NCBI RefSeq assembly: GCF_036320965.1
Contig: NC_092224.1
Coordinates: forward strand, 102,289,992-102,353,991
Origin: Panulirus ornatus
Lineage: Eukaryota; Arthropoda; Malacostraca; Decapoda; Palinuridae
Direction: 5' to 3'
Length of the DNA stretch: 64,000 nt
Shown one piece after another: positions 1-11,911 of the stretch. The stretch's first letter is position 1. Every line of letters begins with the position of its first letter. The notes under the pieces are model-generated. The model was not told the DNA's origin and did not search any database. It saw only the letters and a program-made list of their open reading frames with translations. Made by a program: the position numbers and the translations under genes.

Positions 1-689
1 TGATTCATAAACTAAACAAAACTATTATCCAACTCTAAATTAATTTCAGCTTGAATGTTGATGAGAATTAATTGTGAGTATTAGTAATTCATTTATCTAT
101 TTTGCTAATGAAATCGTGAAGGTTCGAGAAAATTAATTGAATTCACGGTATTGAATTACATATGTTAGTTTCAATAGGGTAATAATGTTAAAGTCAAGAG
201 TGATACTGATAAATCAGAAGATTTACTCTGTGTATTGTGAACATTCTATGTTGATAACCAAAGAATTTACAGTTGCAGGAGTAAATGATGATGGCAGGAA
301 CTTTCTCTCAGTTCCAAATCGAGCATTTAAAAGTTTCCCCAGTTACCTGAACCTATACTGCATGTCATGTCAGTCTCTTCGTGAGTCATCATGTATTATA
401 TAATAAGGAGTACAAAAGATTATACTATGAAATGCCGGAGAATTTATGAGAATGTAAATAGCAACAGACCAATGGATCCTTCTGAGGGTGTAGTAGCAGG
501 AAGCATTAGAAGTACAGTGAGAAGGAAGAAAAGTAGAGAACTAGAAGTAATGTGGCCTGTTATCACAATATGATGGCGTGAGTAACACCAGTTTTGAGAC
601 TTAAGGTATTTGTTAGGTTTATCCGTAAACATATTTGTGGGGGCGTAAATAGATATTTTTTCGCCAAATATGCAATACCTAGGAACACT
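1..689. other. No recognisable gene
   Basis: AT-rich sequence with only short open frames that have no recognisable motif. No tRNA, microsatellite or element end was seen. Confidence 0.5.
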
Positions 690-830
690 CCAGTTAACAG
701 TGGTAAGGGAAACAACATAGGCGGTGGTGTCTTACTCTTTTTTAAAACTCATCTTAATCCTGTACTGACCTGGGCCATCAACCTGAGGGCAGTTTGGTAT
801 AAATCTTTCTCTGATCAAATCCCTCGTTAA
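690..830 (+). pseudogene. LINE endonuclease fragment, CR1-like (relic)
   Basis: The frame reads NNIGGGVLLFFKTHLNPVL and then SFSDQIPR. This resembles the middle of APE-type endonucleases of CR1-like LINEs, where a GGGV(L/A)LxVK motif precedes a strand ending in a hydrophobic residue and then a QIPR-like turn. Only about 45 residues are readable and neither catalytic end is present. I infer an old, 5'- and 3'-eroded LINE fragment; chance resemblance is possible. Confidence 0.3.
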
Positions 831-957
831 CTTACCACAATCTAAAGGCCAATGGAATGATTGAATTATTTTGTGTTTCTTAAAGAAAGCTTCTACAAAC
901 TGGCATTTCATAGCATTTTTTCTTCACAAAACAGTTCAAAGTTTTAATGGTGGACAT

Positions 958-995
958 ATTACTCACCTTTGCATATGAATGCAAAGGTGAGTAAT
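958..995. repeat. 17-bp perfect inverted repeat at the LINE 5' junction
   Basis: Bases 958-974 are the exact reverse complement of 979-995, with a 4-base spacer. The right arm belongs to the RTE-like element (ATGCAAAGGTGAGTAAT also occurs, reverse-complemented, near 57190). The left arm is therefore an inverted copy of the element's own sequence at its truncated 5' end. Confidence 0.85.
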
Positions 996-1697
996 GTGGC
1001 AGTTGAGGGAATAATTGGTATACATGGGGTGTTCAGTGTTGTAAATGGAAATGGTGAAGAGCTTGTAGATTTAAGTGCTGAAAAAGGACTGATGATTGGG
1101 AATACCTGGTTTAAAAAGCGAGATATACATAAGTATACTTATGTAAGTAGGAGAGATGGCCAGAGAGCGTTATTGGATTACGTGTTAATTGACAGGCGTG
1201 CGAAAGAGAGACTTTTGGATGTTAATGTGCTGAGAGGTGCAACTGGAGGGATGTCTGATCATTATCTTGTGGAGGCTAAGGTGAAGATTTGTATGGGTTT
1301 TCAGAAAAGAAGAGTGAATGTTGGGGTGAAGAGGGTGGTGAGAGTAAGTGAGCTTGGGAAGGAGACCTGTGTGAGGAAGTACCAGGAGAGACTGAGTACA
1401 GAATGGAAAAAGGTGAGAACAATCGAAGTGAGGGGAGTGGGGGAGGAATGGGATGTATTTAGGGAATCAGTGAAGGATTGCGCAAAAGATGCTTGTGGCA
1501 TGAGAAGAGTGGGAGGTGGGTTGATTAGAAAGGGTAGTGAGTGGTGGGATGAAGAAGTAAGAGTATTAGTGAAAGAGAAGAGAGAGGCATTTGGACGATT
1601 TTTGCAGGGAAAAAATGCAATTGAGTGGGAGATGTATAAAAGAAAGAGACAGGAGGTCAAGAGAAAGGTGCAAGAGGTGAAAAAAAAGGGCAAATGA
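969..1697 (+). pseudogene. RTE-like endonuclease (C-terminal half) plus linker
   Basis: This 242-residue open frame starts after the endonuclease N-terminus. Visible motifs are [41 protein letters not shown] and the terminal SDHYLVEAKV, the SDH signature of APE-type endonucleases. A basic linker rich in K, R and E follows and ends in a lysine-rich stretch where an extra A in an A-run breaks the frame. The enzyme would nick target DNA to prime reverse transcription. The N-terminal catalytic part is missing here. A longer antisense relative lies at 56541-57221. Confidence 0.8.
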
Positions 1698-3690
1698 GAG
1701 TTGGGGTGAGAGAGTATCATTAAATTTTAGGGAGAATAAAAAGATGTTCTGGAAGGAGGTAAATAAAGTGCGTAAGACAAGGGAGCAAATGGGAACTTCA
1801 GTGAAGGGCGCAAATGGGGAGGTGATAGCAAGTAGTGGTGATGTGAGAAGGAGATGGAGTGAGTATTTTGAAGGTTTGTTGAATGTGTTTGATGATAGAG
1901 TGGCAGATATAGGGTGTTTTGGTCGAGGTGGTGTGCAAAGTGAGAGGGTTAGGGAAAATGATTTGGTAAACAGAGAAGAGGTAGTGAAAGCTTTGCCGAA
2001 GATGAAAGCCGGCAAGTCAGCAGGTTTGGATGGTATTGCAGTGGAATTTATTAAAAAAGGGGGTGACTGTATTGTTGACTGGTTGGTAAGGTTATTTAAT
2101 GTATGTATGACTCATGGTGAGGTGCCTGAGGATTGCCGGAATGCGTGCATAGTGCCATTGTACAAAGGCATAGGGGATAAGAGTGAGTGCTCAAATTACA
2201 GAGGTATAAGTTTGTTGAGTATTGTGGTAAATTATATGGGAGGGTATTGATTGAGAGGGTAAAGGCATGTACAGAGCATCAGATTGGGGAAGAGCAGTGT
2301 GGTTTCAGAAGTGGTAGAGGATGTGTGGATCAGGTGTTTGCTTTGAAGAATGTATGTGAGAAATACTTAGAAAAGCAAATGGATTTGTATGTAGCATTTA
2401 TGGATCTGGAGAAGGCATATGATAGAGTTGATAGAGATGCTCTGTGGAAGGTATTAAGAATATATGGTGTGGGAGGAAAGTTGTTAGAAGCAGTGAAAAG
2501 TTTTTATCGAGGATGTAAGGCATGTGTACGTGTAGGAAGAGAGGAAAGTGATTGGTTCTCAGTGAATGTAGGTTTGCGGCAGGGGTGTGTGATGTCTCCA
2601 TGGCTGTTTAATTTGTTTATGGATGGGGTTGTTAGGGAGGTAAATGCAAGAGTTTTGGAAAGAGGGGCAAGTATGAAGTCTGTTGTGAATGAGAGAGCTT
2701 GGGAAGTGAGTCAGTTGTTGTTCGCTGATGATACAGCGCTGGTGGCTGATTCATGTGAGCAACTGCAGAAGCTGGTGACTGAGTTTGGTAAAGTGTGTGG
2801 AAGAAGAAAGTTAAGAGTAAATGTGAATAAGAGCAAGGTTATTAGGTACAGTAGGGTTGAGGGTCAAGTCAATTGGGAGGTGAGTTTGAATGGAGAAAAA
2901 CTGGAGGAAGTGAAGTGTTTTAGATATCTGGGAGTGGATCTGGCAGCGGATGGAACCATGGAAGCGGAAGTGGATCATAGGGTGGGGGGAGGGGGCGAAA
3001 ATTCTGGGGGCCTTGAAGAATGTGTGGAAGTCGAGAACATTATCTCAGAAAGCAAAAATGGGTATGTTTGAAGGAATAGTGGTTCCAACAATGTTGTATG
3101 GTTGCGAGGCGTGGGCTATGGATAGAGTTGTGCGCAGGAGGATGGATGTGCTGGAAATGAGATGTTTGAGGACAATGTGTGGTGTGAGGTGGTTTGATCG
3201 AGTGAGTAACGTAAGGGTAAGAGAGATGTGTGGAAATAAAAAGAGCGTGGTTGAGAGAGCAGAAGAGGGTGTTTTGAAGTGGTTTGGGCACATGGAGAGA
3301 ATGAGTGAGGAAAGATTGACCAAGAGGATATATGTGTCGGAGGTGGAGGGAACGAGGAGAAGAGGGAGACCAAATTGGAGGTGGAAAGATGGAGTGAAAA
3401 AGATTTTGTGTGATCGGGGCCTGAACATGCAGGGCAAGGAATAGAGTGAATTGGAGCGATGTGGTATACCGGGGTTGACGTGCTGTCAGTGGATTAAATC
3501 AAGGCATGTGAAGCGTCTGGGGTAACCCATGGAAAGCTGTGTAGGTATGTATATTTGCGTGTGTGGACGTATGTATATACATGTGTATGGGGGGGGGGGG
3601 GGGTTGGGCCATTTCTTTCGTCTGTTTCCTTGCGCTACCTCGCAAACGCGGGAGACAGCGACAAAGTATAATAAATAAATAATAAATATA
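977..3690 (+). mobile_element. RTE-like non-LTR retrotransposon, copy 1 (short 3' UTR)
   Basis: This copy contains, in order, the C-terminal half of an APE-type endonuclease, a linker, a reverse transcriptase, a C-terminal region and a 3' UTR ending in an AATAAATAAATAA tail near 3690. RTE-clade LINEs typically have one APE-endonuclease/RT frame, no separate ORF1 and a short-repeat tail, which fits. The copy is 5'-truncated at about 977, inside the endonuclease at the N-A-K of the GDxNAK motif. It has frameshifts near 1687 (one extra A), 2223 (one base lost) and 2985 (one extra G), and a 14-base loss near 3431, so it is not functional. The 3' UTR is the short version (see Part 2). Assignment to RTE rather than another APE-type clade is by motif recall only. 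Confidence 0.85.
1744..3444 (+). pseudogene. RTE-like reverse transcriptase, three frames
   Basis: Three overlapping frames together cover the reverse transcriptase: 1744-2250 (through LDGIAVEFIKKGGD and YRGISLLS), 2187-3071 (fingers and palm, with AFMDLEKAYDRVD, GLRQGCVMSPWLFNLF and the catalytic box LLFADDTALVADS) and 2950-3444 (thumb and C-terminus, [32 protein letters not shown]). Single-base indels near 2223 and 2985 separate them, and the last few codons are lost to a 14-base deletion. The FADD box replaces the commoner YADD, as in the other copies here. The copy encodes no complete protein. Confidence 0.85.
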
Positions 3691-5355
3691 TTTCCCTAAT
3701 CAACGAAGTGGTTAAATGAAGCTTTACGTTGCACTACGGCATATTTGTGTTGCTGCTTCCAACGCTTTATTCTTTCATGTTGGCTCGTACATGTAACACC
3801 TCCCTCCCCCCCTCTGACCAATGTTAAAACATTCACAACTTTCACAAGAAATATCATTTACGTTGCCATTCATATCCTTGGGGCTATGTAGGATAACGCT
3901 GGTTTTTGCCGTGGGATTTTATGTGAAACCCACTAGTACATCCAGCTTTCTGTGTGTTGGAACGATATCAAGGAAATTTTCACATAATGTAGAAATTGCC
4001 GTTTCATTATAAAATATTCATTAAGTTATGTAATGATGTTATATACCAATGAATGCACAAAAGAGAAGTATAAGAGTGCGCTTATAATTCTTGTATAAAC
4101 AAACCATGAAAAATAAGAAAGTGTTAGATTTTGAGTAGTATATAGTTTTATGAGGTCATACATCATTCCTCTCAATAATGTACTGTTGAGTTGGAGTGGA
4201 ATTCTGTATGTGTCATGATTCTTAGGAGTTCAAAGTTTTCTCTTTGTAATTACTCTTCTTCATAACAAGTAAAGCATCCAACTTGTAGACTTTTGTGGTG
4301 TAGATATCTTTGTCCTTTTTTCATATTCTGAATGACCCGTAGAAACCGTGAAGGACAGGATCTATTACTGTTACCGGACAATCACTGCACATTGTACCAC
4401 GCATATTGTCAATGTTTTCAGCCTCTCTTGTTCTTCCATATGGGACAGACGGGTATGTATTCTAACTGGATCATTCGTCCAATGAGGAAGAATGAATACT
4501 ACAGCGCAAAGCACAGCGAGTGTTCTTATCTATTGTTGATGTTGATGACACAAAAGGGTTGAAATTTGTTGTCCAGTAGGAAATTTCTGTTAAGTTTTTC
4601 CGTTTCTGTTGATGCTTGGTTATCCTTATCGTATCTTGGGGCATCACCTTGTAGCAGTGCACACATATGACTTGATATGCTCTGATTAAGACACCTTCCA
4701 CTTGTTATTATTCTTTCTTGTGGATTTTGAATTTCTCTGATTCATGTTTTATTGTCTTTTGTTCGTATTCCCCAAACGGCCGGTTATCTTCGTTCATTGA
4801 TGTATCTGGGAGCAAGAATATCAGGATTAATTGCTCACTTGAACATTTCTTGAGAGATCTCAGATATTCTTGTGCCTTGTGTACACTCACTAAAGTGTAC
4901 ACAGTTGATGAAGGGAAGTGTTATCTCTCAAGAAAGTAGTGAAGGTGTACGTGGTATCCGTCTAAAGAAGAAAACATCTTTATGGACACTTTACATGTGA
5001 TGTTCATGACGGATTCGATCTGTGAAAAATTTCTGCCAATGTGACCTTAGGTTGAGACGCCAGGTCGGTAGGACTCTAGCGGCTCCGTGTTAACCGAGAT
5101 CGCCCCACCTTAACCTGTGTATGTGCTCCATTGTGTATATACATTGTTCTGGTATAACTACCGGCGTCATCTTGACCGGAAAATATGATGTACGAGAGTT
5201 CTCGTAAATTTTCTCTCTTTGCTCGTTTGGTTTTCGGTGCATATACTATTCGCAGACTAATTTTTTTGCGTGAAGATTATCTTCCTATCCTTATCCCAAT
5301 ATCCTTATGGCACCGGTAATGTGACGATGTGACTCTGCAGTCGCCTCCCCCCCCC

Positions 5356-5357
<2 letters not shown>
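3691..5357. other. No recognisable gene
   Basis: Low-complexity-poor, AT-rich sequence. Open frames up to about 76 residues show no motif I recognise. Confidence 0.45.

Positions 5358-5399
<42 letters not shown>
5358..5399. repeat. (CA)n microsatellite
   Basis: About 20 uninterrupted CA units, preceded by a C-run. Confidence 0.95.
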
Positions 5400-5401
<2 letters not shown>

Positions 5402-6935
5402 GACCATCCTCCACATGACTGAGGCTCTGGTGGTGCTGGGATATGACTAACTTTAGTGACTCAGAGCAACATTTGTGACACTGCTCTGTGCGTTCGCTTT
5501 CGCAGTCCGGCCTCAGCTCACACAACCACACCACCATCACTGCTGAGACTGTGGTCAAGCTTAGGGCTGTGATAACATACCAGGCACACGTATGTAGTTG
5601 CATTACACGGAAAATGAAACTATAGTAACACAAAAAGAAATGTAATATTATATTAGAGGTGGAACTAATATGCTGAAAAATGGAAAATGATATCGAGTCA
5701 TTTCTACATACAAGAGAAATAAATGAGTGTTTTATGGCCGATGAAATATTGCTGTAATGTACTAATCATAGATCAATGACATGACTAATGTTGGGAATAT
5801 TTCACAACAAAATTTCACTTACATGACAAGAAAACATTTACGTCTGATTCTGATGAAACCTTTGCTTGATGGTAGAATGATTTTGGAAGTGTAAGGTAAT
5901 AAAGAGTGTGAATGTGGAGAACCGAAAAAGTAGGTGGTGGACGTGGACGTATGTTGAAGTAGGTAAAGGAAGTGCGCGATACGGTGAGTGCGTGGATTGT
6001 GCAGATGATGGAAATATGTGGAATACATGATGGAAATATTTGATGGTGGATGTACGTTGGATCAGATAATGGTAATGTGTGGTGGTAGGACTATGCTGGA
6101 GAATGTAGGTGTGCGTTGTGGTGGAATTTTGTAGGAGTATGTGCTGTAAACATTCTGGTACTCGGAATATATCAAATCGATAAAAGAAAAAATCATAGCA
6201 CTTTGTATGTTGGCGCTGGAAGAGAAGTTACATGACTTGATTCTCAAAGTTACCTTAAGAAATTACGTATCATTCGAAATAATTCAAGGAGGCATGTAGC
6301 AACGGGATAAATACCGCGACTTGAATTAGAAGTATTTAAGAGTATTTACAAGAAAATTATATCTAGCTAGGTGTGGACTCCTGCAGGAGCGAGATGCTAC
6401 AAGAAGCGTTACACAGGTGGAGGAGAACACTCAACATGCACTATGGTAGCCCATTAGCACGTCTCACTAGGGGCCTAAGCGCTCCAGGATAAGAGGACAC
6501 ATATCTGATTACATGATCATTGTGGCAGCAAGTCTGGGAGGCAGTACACTTAGTGAGGAAGGAACCCATCTCCTGTTACCGCTTAATGCTCTCGCTACAG
6601 TGTTTCCTGCGTTACTGGAATTCTAATATCCGGTTTAACTGTGGATTTGTCTTTTATATACAAACTTTCATCGCACTTACATAATTTTGTTTATTCTTTT
6701 CTTTATTTCTTGTAATGTTTATTGCAATATATGATTGTACTTGCTCTGCTAAATCCTCCATCTCCCATGTAAATACCTTGAAGGAATGTTTCCTTCAACT
6801 CTTGAATTTTCCAGCTAGCCAAGAGAAACCAGGAAGCTAGACAGTGAGGGCAGACAGTGGTCAACACACACGGTGCCTAAACAAACTAGATATCATGAAT
6901 TCTCAAGTGATGGTGTCCACATAGATCTGTGTTGC
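5400..6935. other. No recognisable gene
   Basis: Around 5880-6150 a run of GTGG/ATGTGG-rich sequence looks mildly repetitive but has no clear period. No protein motif was found. Confidence 0.4.
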
Positions 6936-7142
6936 CCATACCATACTGCAGGTGTGTCCACCAGGACAATATGGTGTATGGTGACTATACCATATTGTAG
7001 GTATGGTGGTGTATCCTCCAGGATAATATGGTGTATGGTGGCCATACCATACTGCAGGTATGCTGGTGTGTCCACCAGGACAGCATGGTGTATAGTGACT
7101 ATACCATACTGTAGGTATGGTGGTGTGTCCACTCAGGACAGG
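6936..7142. repeat. 57-bp tandem repeat, about 3.5 units
   Basis: Successive units beginning near 6930, 6986, 7043 and 7100 read TATACCATA(T/C)TGTAGGTATG and end in ATGGTGTATGGTGAC, differing by a few substitutions. The period of 57 bases is a multiple of three, which leaves both strands open as 19-residue repeats. I treat those frames as a by-product. Confidence 0.85.
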
Positions 7143-7744
7143 GTGGTGCCTATATCATAACGGTGTTTATGGTATTATGAGTTCTGGAATATGAGTAACA
7201 GTGGAACAATTGTGGAGGGGCAGGTGAGCTTTGTTATCCTGAAGACGAGGTCAGACCTGGGGACCGCAGGTTATAACTTACTGAGGCACACCGCTGTGCT
7301 GTCATTATGATCATTACTGGCAACATTTGAAACGTTTGTAACCTGAGGAAATACTGATGAATCCAATATTAGAGAAAGATTCTTCTTGTCATCATCTTTA
7401 TTACTAAGCATAGAAAATGTAAGCACACTTCTAATGATATTCCTCTTAGTATATTCACGATGCTGCTGATCATATATCGTACAGACAAACAGTGACAGAC
7501 AACTGAGGCTGTTGACACGTTAGAATGAACGACCGATAGCGTAGGAGAATCTCATGAATAAACTGGTGGTTTGCTAGGCAGGCCAGATTCGTTTTATTTG
7601 TTTGAATAAAAGCGTCCATGTCATGGTTCCTGAAAGTGTCCAGGTAAAATAACTTCAAAGCACACTGAACACCAAACTGATTATCCATAATCTGTCCCCA
7701 AAATTCATCTAAAGCAAGAGGCATAGTTTTTGTGTTGTACTTCG
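7143..7744. other. No recognisable gene
   Basis: Unique-looking sequence between the 57-bp repeat and a LINE relic. Nothing identifiable. Confidence 0.4.
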
Positions 7745-8715
7745 ATGGTTAGGAAATTAGCTGATTAATGGTCAAGCCTCAGAATGGTTAGAAGTATCAA
7801 GTGGTGTGCCAAAGGCATCAGTTTTGGGACCGGTTCTCTTTCTAATATACATTAACGACATTGATAATGGGTTTCTTTGAAAGATCTCTTAATTCGCAGA
7901 TGATGATAAGATGGAAAATGAATCTACAACAGAAACTTAACATCAAATAGACATCCACAAACTGATTGACTGGGCTAGTAGGTGATAAATGAATAGTTTA
8001 TACTGGTAAATGCAAAGTTTTGCATATCAGTAGTAAAAATGAAAAGACAAGCTACAAGATGAATTTGTTGAGATGAAAAAGGTCATTGAGGAATTGGGCT
8101 TGAGTGTAATAATCCCTAGCGACTTAAAGCCAAACAAACAGTGCACAGAAGAGTACAAAGGTTGAAAAAGATTCTTGGATTCATTGGAAGGACTTTCGAA
8201 TCTCTCGCTATATTTCTTCCACTCTTTACAACTCACTGGTACATCCCAATTTTGAAAATTGTGTTCAGTTCTGGTCATCCTACTTGAGGAAAGACATGAA
8301 CAGAATGAAGAGAGTACGGCGGAGAGCTATAAAGATGCTTCCCGGTCTGAGAAACAAATCTTATGCAAGTAGACAAAATGAATCATATTCACTCAGCTTA
8401 GGAAAGAGAAGGTTCGAAGGTGATCTAATACAGGCATTGAAAGTCATCAAAGGCTTCGATAACCTCGATCTCTCGAGCCAATTAAAGATAGAATTATCTG
8501 ATTTCACTTGAAGTAATGGATATTTTCATTCGTGGGCAAACGTTTTACTTCAAATGATAGGTACATTTTCTTTAACAGAATGGTTTACATTTGGAATGAT
8601 TAACTAATTAGAGTAGTTGAAAGCAGTCCCATAGACACGTTTAAGAATATATTCGACAAATATTACTCGTCAGGTCCACGACTGACGTTACTTGCATACC
8701 CTTAGCTACACGATA
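7745..8715 (+). pseudogene. CR1-like LINE reverse transcriptase, C-terminal half (relic)
   Basis: Reading across frameshifts and stops gives LINGQASEWLEVSSGVP, SVLGPVLFLIYINDID, a degraded FADD box (FADDDKMENES), then a palm/thumb region with KRFLDSLEG, LRKDMNRMKRVRRRAIKML, PGLRNKSYASR, KRRFEGDLIQALKVIKGF and LSDFT. This is the order seen in CR1-like reverse transcriptases, ending in the RxFxxDLI..FKIxKGFD region. At least five stops interrupt it. It is an old copy unrelated to the RTE-like family that dominates the window. Confidence 0.75.
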
Positions 8716-8856
8716 AGTTTACAGGTCTTCCTCTTAAAAAAATATGTTTGTCTTTCTACTCCTACCACATTAATCCATAAGTTTCTGTTATCTTCTGCTA
8801 CCACAAACAGACTCGAAAGGACCCAGAGCTCTGTTGCTGTTTGAACTTTCTTTTAT

Positions 8857-9078
8857 TCAGTGGTCTCCATACTTAAAGTAACGCTCATACATCTCTTCTC
8901 TCTTCGTCTCATTCGAGGTGAAATAGTTGCCTACAAGTTTGTATCTATTACTTCGAGTAAAATCAGACGAATCAAGTCTAAAGTAGCTTTTTAAATCAAG
9001 ATTATCAAAGCCTTTGAAAATGTCTGAATCTTGTATAAGATCACATCTTAACAATCTCTTTCCTAAGCTATATTCATG
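8857..9078 (-). pseudogene. CR1-like LINE RT, extreme C-terminus (relic)
   Basis: The antisense frame reads RHEYSLGKRLLRCDLIQ, IFKGFDNLDLKSYF and DFTRSNRYKLVG. This closely parallels the end of the neighbouring relic at 8400-8520, so it is a second copy of the same or a sister family inserted in opposite orientation. It ends at a KYGDH-stop. Confidence 0.7.
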
Positions 9079-9660
9079 TCGTTTATCCAGTTATCAGAGG
9101 ATTTGCTTCTAAGCCCGGGAGTCATCATGGAAGCTGGACGCTGTACTCTCCATGTTATCATTCTGGTCGATCATCCTACCAGTTCACCACTCCAATATGC
9201 CGGGCCTGTGACCCTCTGTGTTATCATCCTGGCCAATTACCCTGTTCTCACAAACTACGTAGCAGGTTTAGGAGCGATTAAAGTTTCGTGTTTTATGAGT
9301 GGCAACATTTTCTTGTTCAACTGCGCATGTAATAAATAGAATCAGTGGCGCAAGGATTCCCAGTCACGTCTATCTCATTATGAGCAAAATGACGGCAAAA
9401 GACAAGTCATTATCCACAGGGGTCGATGAATATATAGGGCTCGACAAGGGGTCGAAAAAATTTTAAAGGTAAAATAAGTTAAACTTTGAAAGCTTATGTA
9501 GTTAATCATATATAAGGTAAAGGAAAGGCAGAGCAAATATATGCTGTTCATTCAATAACATGGGAAATTGTGACCTAATGATTATCATTTGGCCCACCCA
9601 TCTCAATCAGGATGTAAACTTGCTCAGCTGAAAGGCATTTTCCATTATCTACTCTTTTGA
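9079..9660. other. No recognisable gene
   Basis: An 87-residue open frame at 9076-9339 has no motif. A short internal near-duplication (TTATCAT(T/C)CTGG near 9153 and 9221) is the only structure seen. Confidence 0.4.
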
Positions 9661-10055
9661 AATGCCTAAGGATTAGAAGAATGCATCCATAGTGCCATTG
9701 TGCAAAGGCAACGGGGATAAAGGTGAGTCTTCAAACCACAGAGGCATACGTTTCATGAGTGTTCCTGGAAAATCGGATGGGAGGGTATTGATTGAGAGGG
9801 TGAAAGCATGGACAAAGCATCAGATTGGGGAAGAGCAGTGTAGTTCCAAAAGCGGTACAGGATCTGTGGATTAGGTGTATGCTTTGAAGACTATGCGTGA
9901 AAACAACATAGAACATCAGATGGATTTGATGTATTATTTATGGATCAGGAGAAGCCATATGAGAGAGTTGATAGAGATCCTTTGTGGAAGGTCTTAAGAG
10001 TATATGGTGTCGAAGGGAAGCTGATAGAAGCAGTAGTGAAAACTTTTTACCAGTT
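9661..10055 (+). mobile_element. RTE-like fragment, copy 2 (RT N-terminal part)
   Basis: Matches the RTE-like RT from the CIVPLYKGKGD region (here CKGNGDKGESSNHRG) to the KSFY region. It has several stops and substitutions (for example SKSGTGSVD for RSGRGCVDQ). It is cut abruptly near 10055, where an antisense copy begins. This older, divergent copy has no 3' end. Confidence 0.75.
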
Positions 10056-10057
10056 AT

Positions 10058-11822
10058 TCTCCATTCAATCTTACGTCCCAATTACTTGTCCCTCAACCCT
10101 ACTGAATCTAATAACCTCGCTCTTATTCACATTTACTCTCAGCTTTCTCCTTTTACACACATTTCCAAACTCAGTCACCAATCTCTGCAGTTTCTCACAC
10201 GAATCAGCCACTAGAGCTGTATCATCGGCATACAACAACTGACTCACCTCCCAGGCCCTCTCATCCACAACAGACTGCATATTCGCCCCTCTCTCCAAAA
10301 CTCTTGTATTTACCTCCCTAACCACCCCATCCATGAACAAATTAAACAACCATAGGGACACCACACACCTCTGCCGCAGACCGACATTCACTGGGAACCA
10401 ATCACTCTCGTCTCTTCCTACTCCTACACATGCCTTACACCTTTGGTAAAAACTTTTCACTGCTTCTAGCAACTTAACTCCCACATCATATACTCTCAAA
10501 ACCTTCCACAAAGCATCTCTATCAACCCTATCATCTTTCTCCAGATCTATAAATTCTACATACAAATCCATTTGTTTTTCTAAGAATTTCTCGCATAAAT
10601 TTCTTAAAGCAAACACCTGATCCAAACATCTTCTACCACTTAGGAAATCACACTGCTCTTCCCCATTCTAATGCTCTGTACATGGCTTCATCCTCTCAAT
10701 CAATAACCTCCCATATAATTTCCCAGGAATACTCAGCAAACGTATACCTCTGTAGTTTGAACATTCACCTTGGTGTAACCCCTTTGCCTTTGTACGATGG
10801 CACTATGCATGCATTCCGCCAATCCTCATGTACTCTACCATGGTGCATACATACACTGAATATCCTTATCAACCAGTTAGCAACGGTCACCCCCTTTCTT
10901 AACAGATTCCACTGCAATACCATCCAAACCCGCTGCCTTGCCAGATTTCATCTTCCAAAAAGCTTTCACTACCTCTTCTCTGTTCACCAAATCATTCCCC
11001 CTGATCTTCTCACTTCGCACACCACTCCGGCCAAAACACCCTATATCTGCCACTCTGTCATCAAACACATTCAACAAACCTTCAAAATACTCACTCCATC
11101 TCCTTCTCAATCCTTCACTGTCTGTTATCACTTCTTCCCCACTTGCTCCCTTCAACGATGTTCCCATTTACTCTCTTGTCTTATGAACGATATCTACCTC
11201 CTTCCAAAACATATTTATATTCTCCCTAAAATTTGATGACACTCTCTCACCCCAACTCTCATTTGCCCTTTTTTTCAACTCTTGCACCTTTCTCTTGCCC
11301 TCCTGCCGCTTTCTTTTATGCATCTCTCAGTCATTTACACTACTTCTCTGCAAATATCGTCCAAACGCATCTTTTTTCTCTTTCGCTAACAATCTTATTT
11401 CTTCATCCCAGCACTCACTACCCTTTCTAATCTGTCCACTTCCCACCTTTCTCATGCCACAAGCATCTTTTGCGTAAGCCATCACTGCTTACCTAAAAAC
11501 ATCCCATTCCTCACCCACTCCCCTCACGTCACTTACTCTCACCTTTTGCCATTCTACACTCGATCTCTCCTGATACTTTCTCACACAAGTTTCCTTTCCA
11601 AGCTCACTTACACTCACCACTCTCTTCCCCAAACATTTTTTGTTCTTTTCTGAAAGCCTCTACAAATCTTCGCCTTCACCTCCACAAGATAGTGATCAGA
11701 CATCCTTCCAGCTGCCCCTCTCAGCGCATTAACATCCAGAAACCTCTCTTTTACACGCCTTTCAATTAACAAGTAGTCCAATAATGCCCTTTGCCAATCT
11801 TTCCTCATCACATACGTAAACT

Positions 11823-11911
<89 letters not shown>

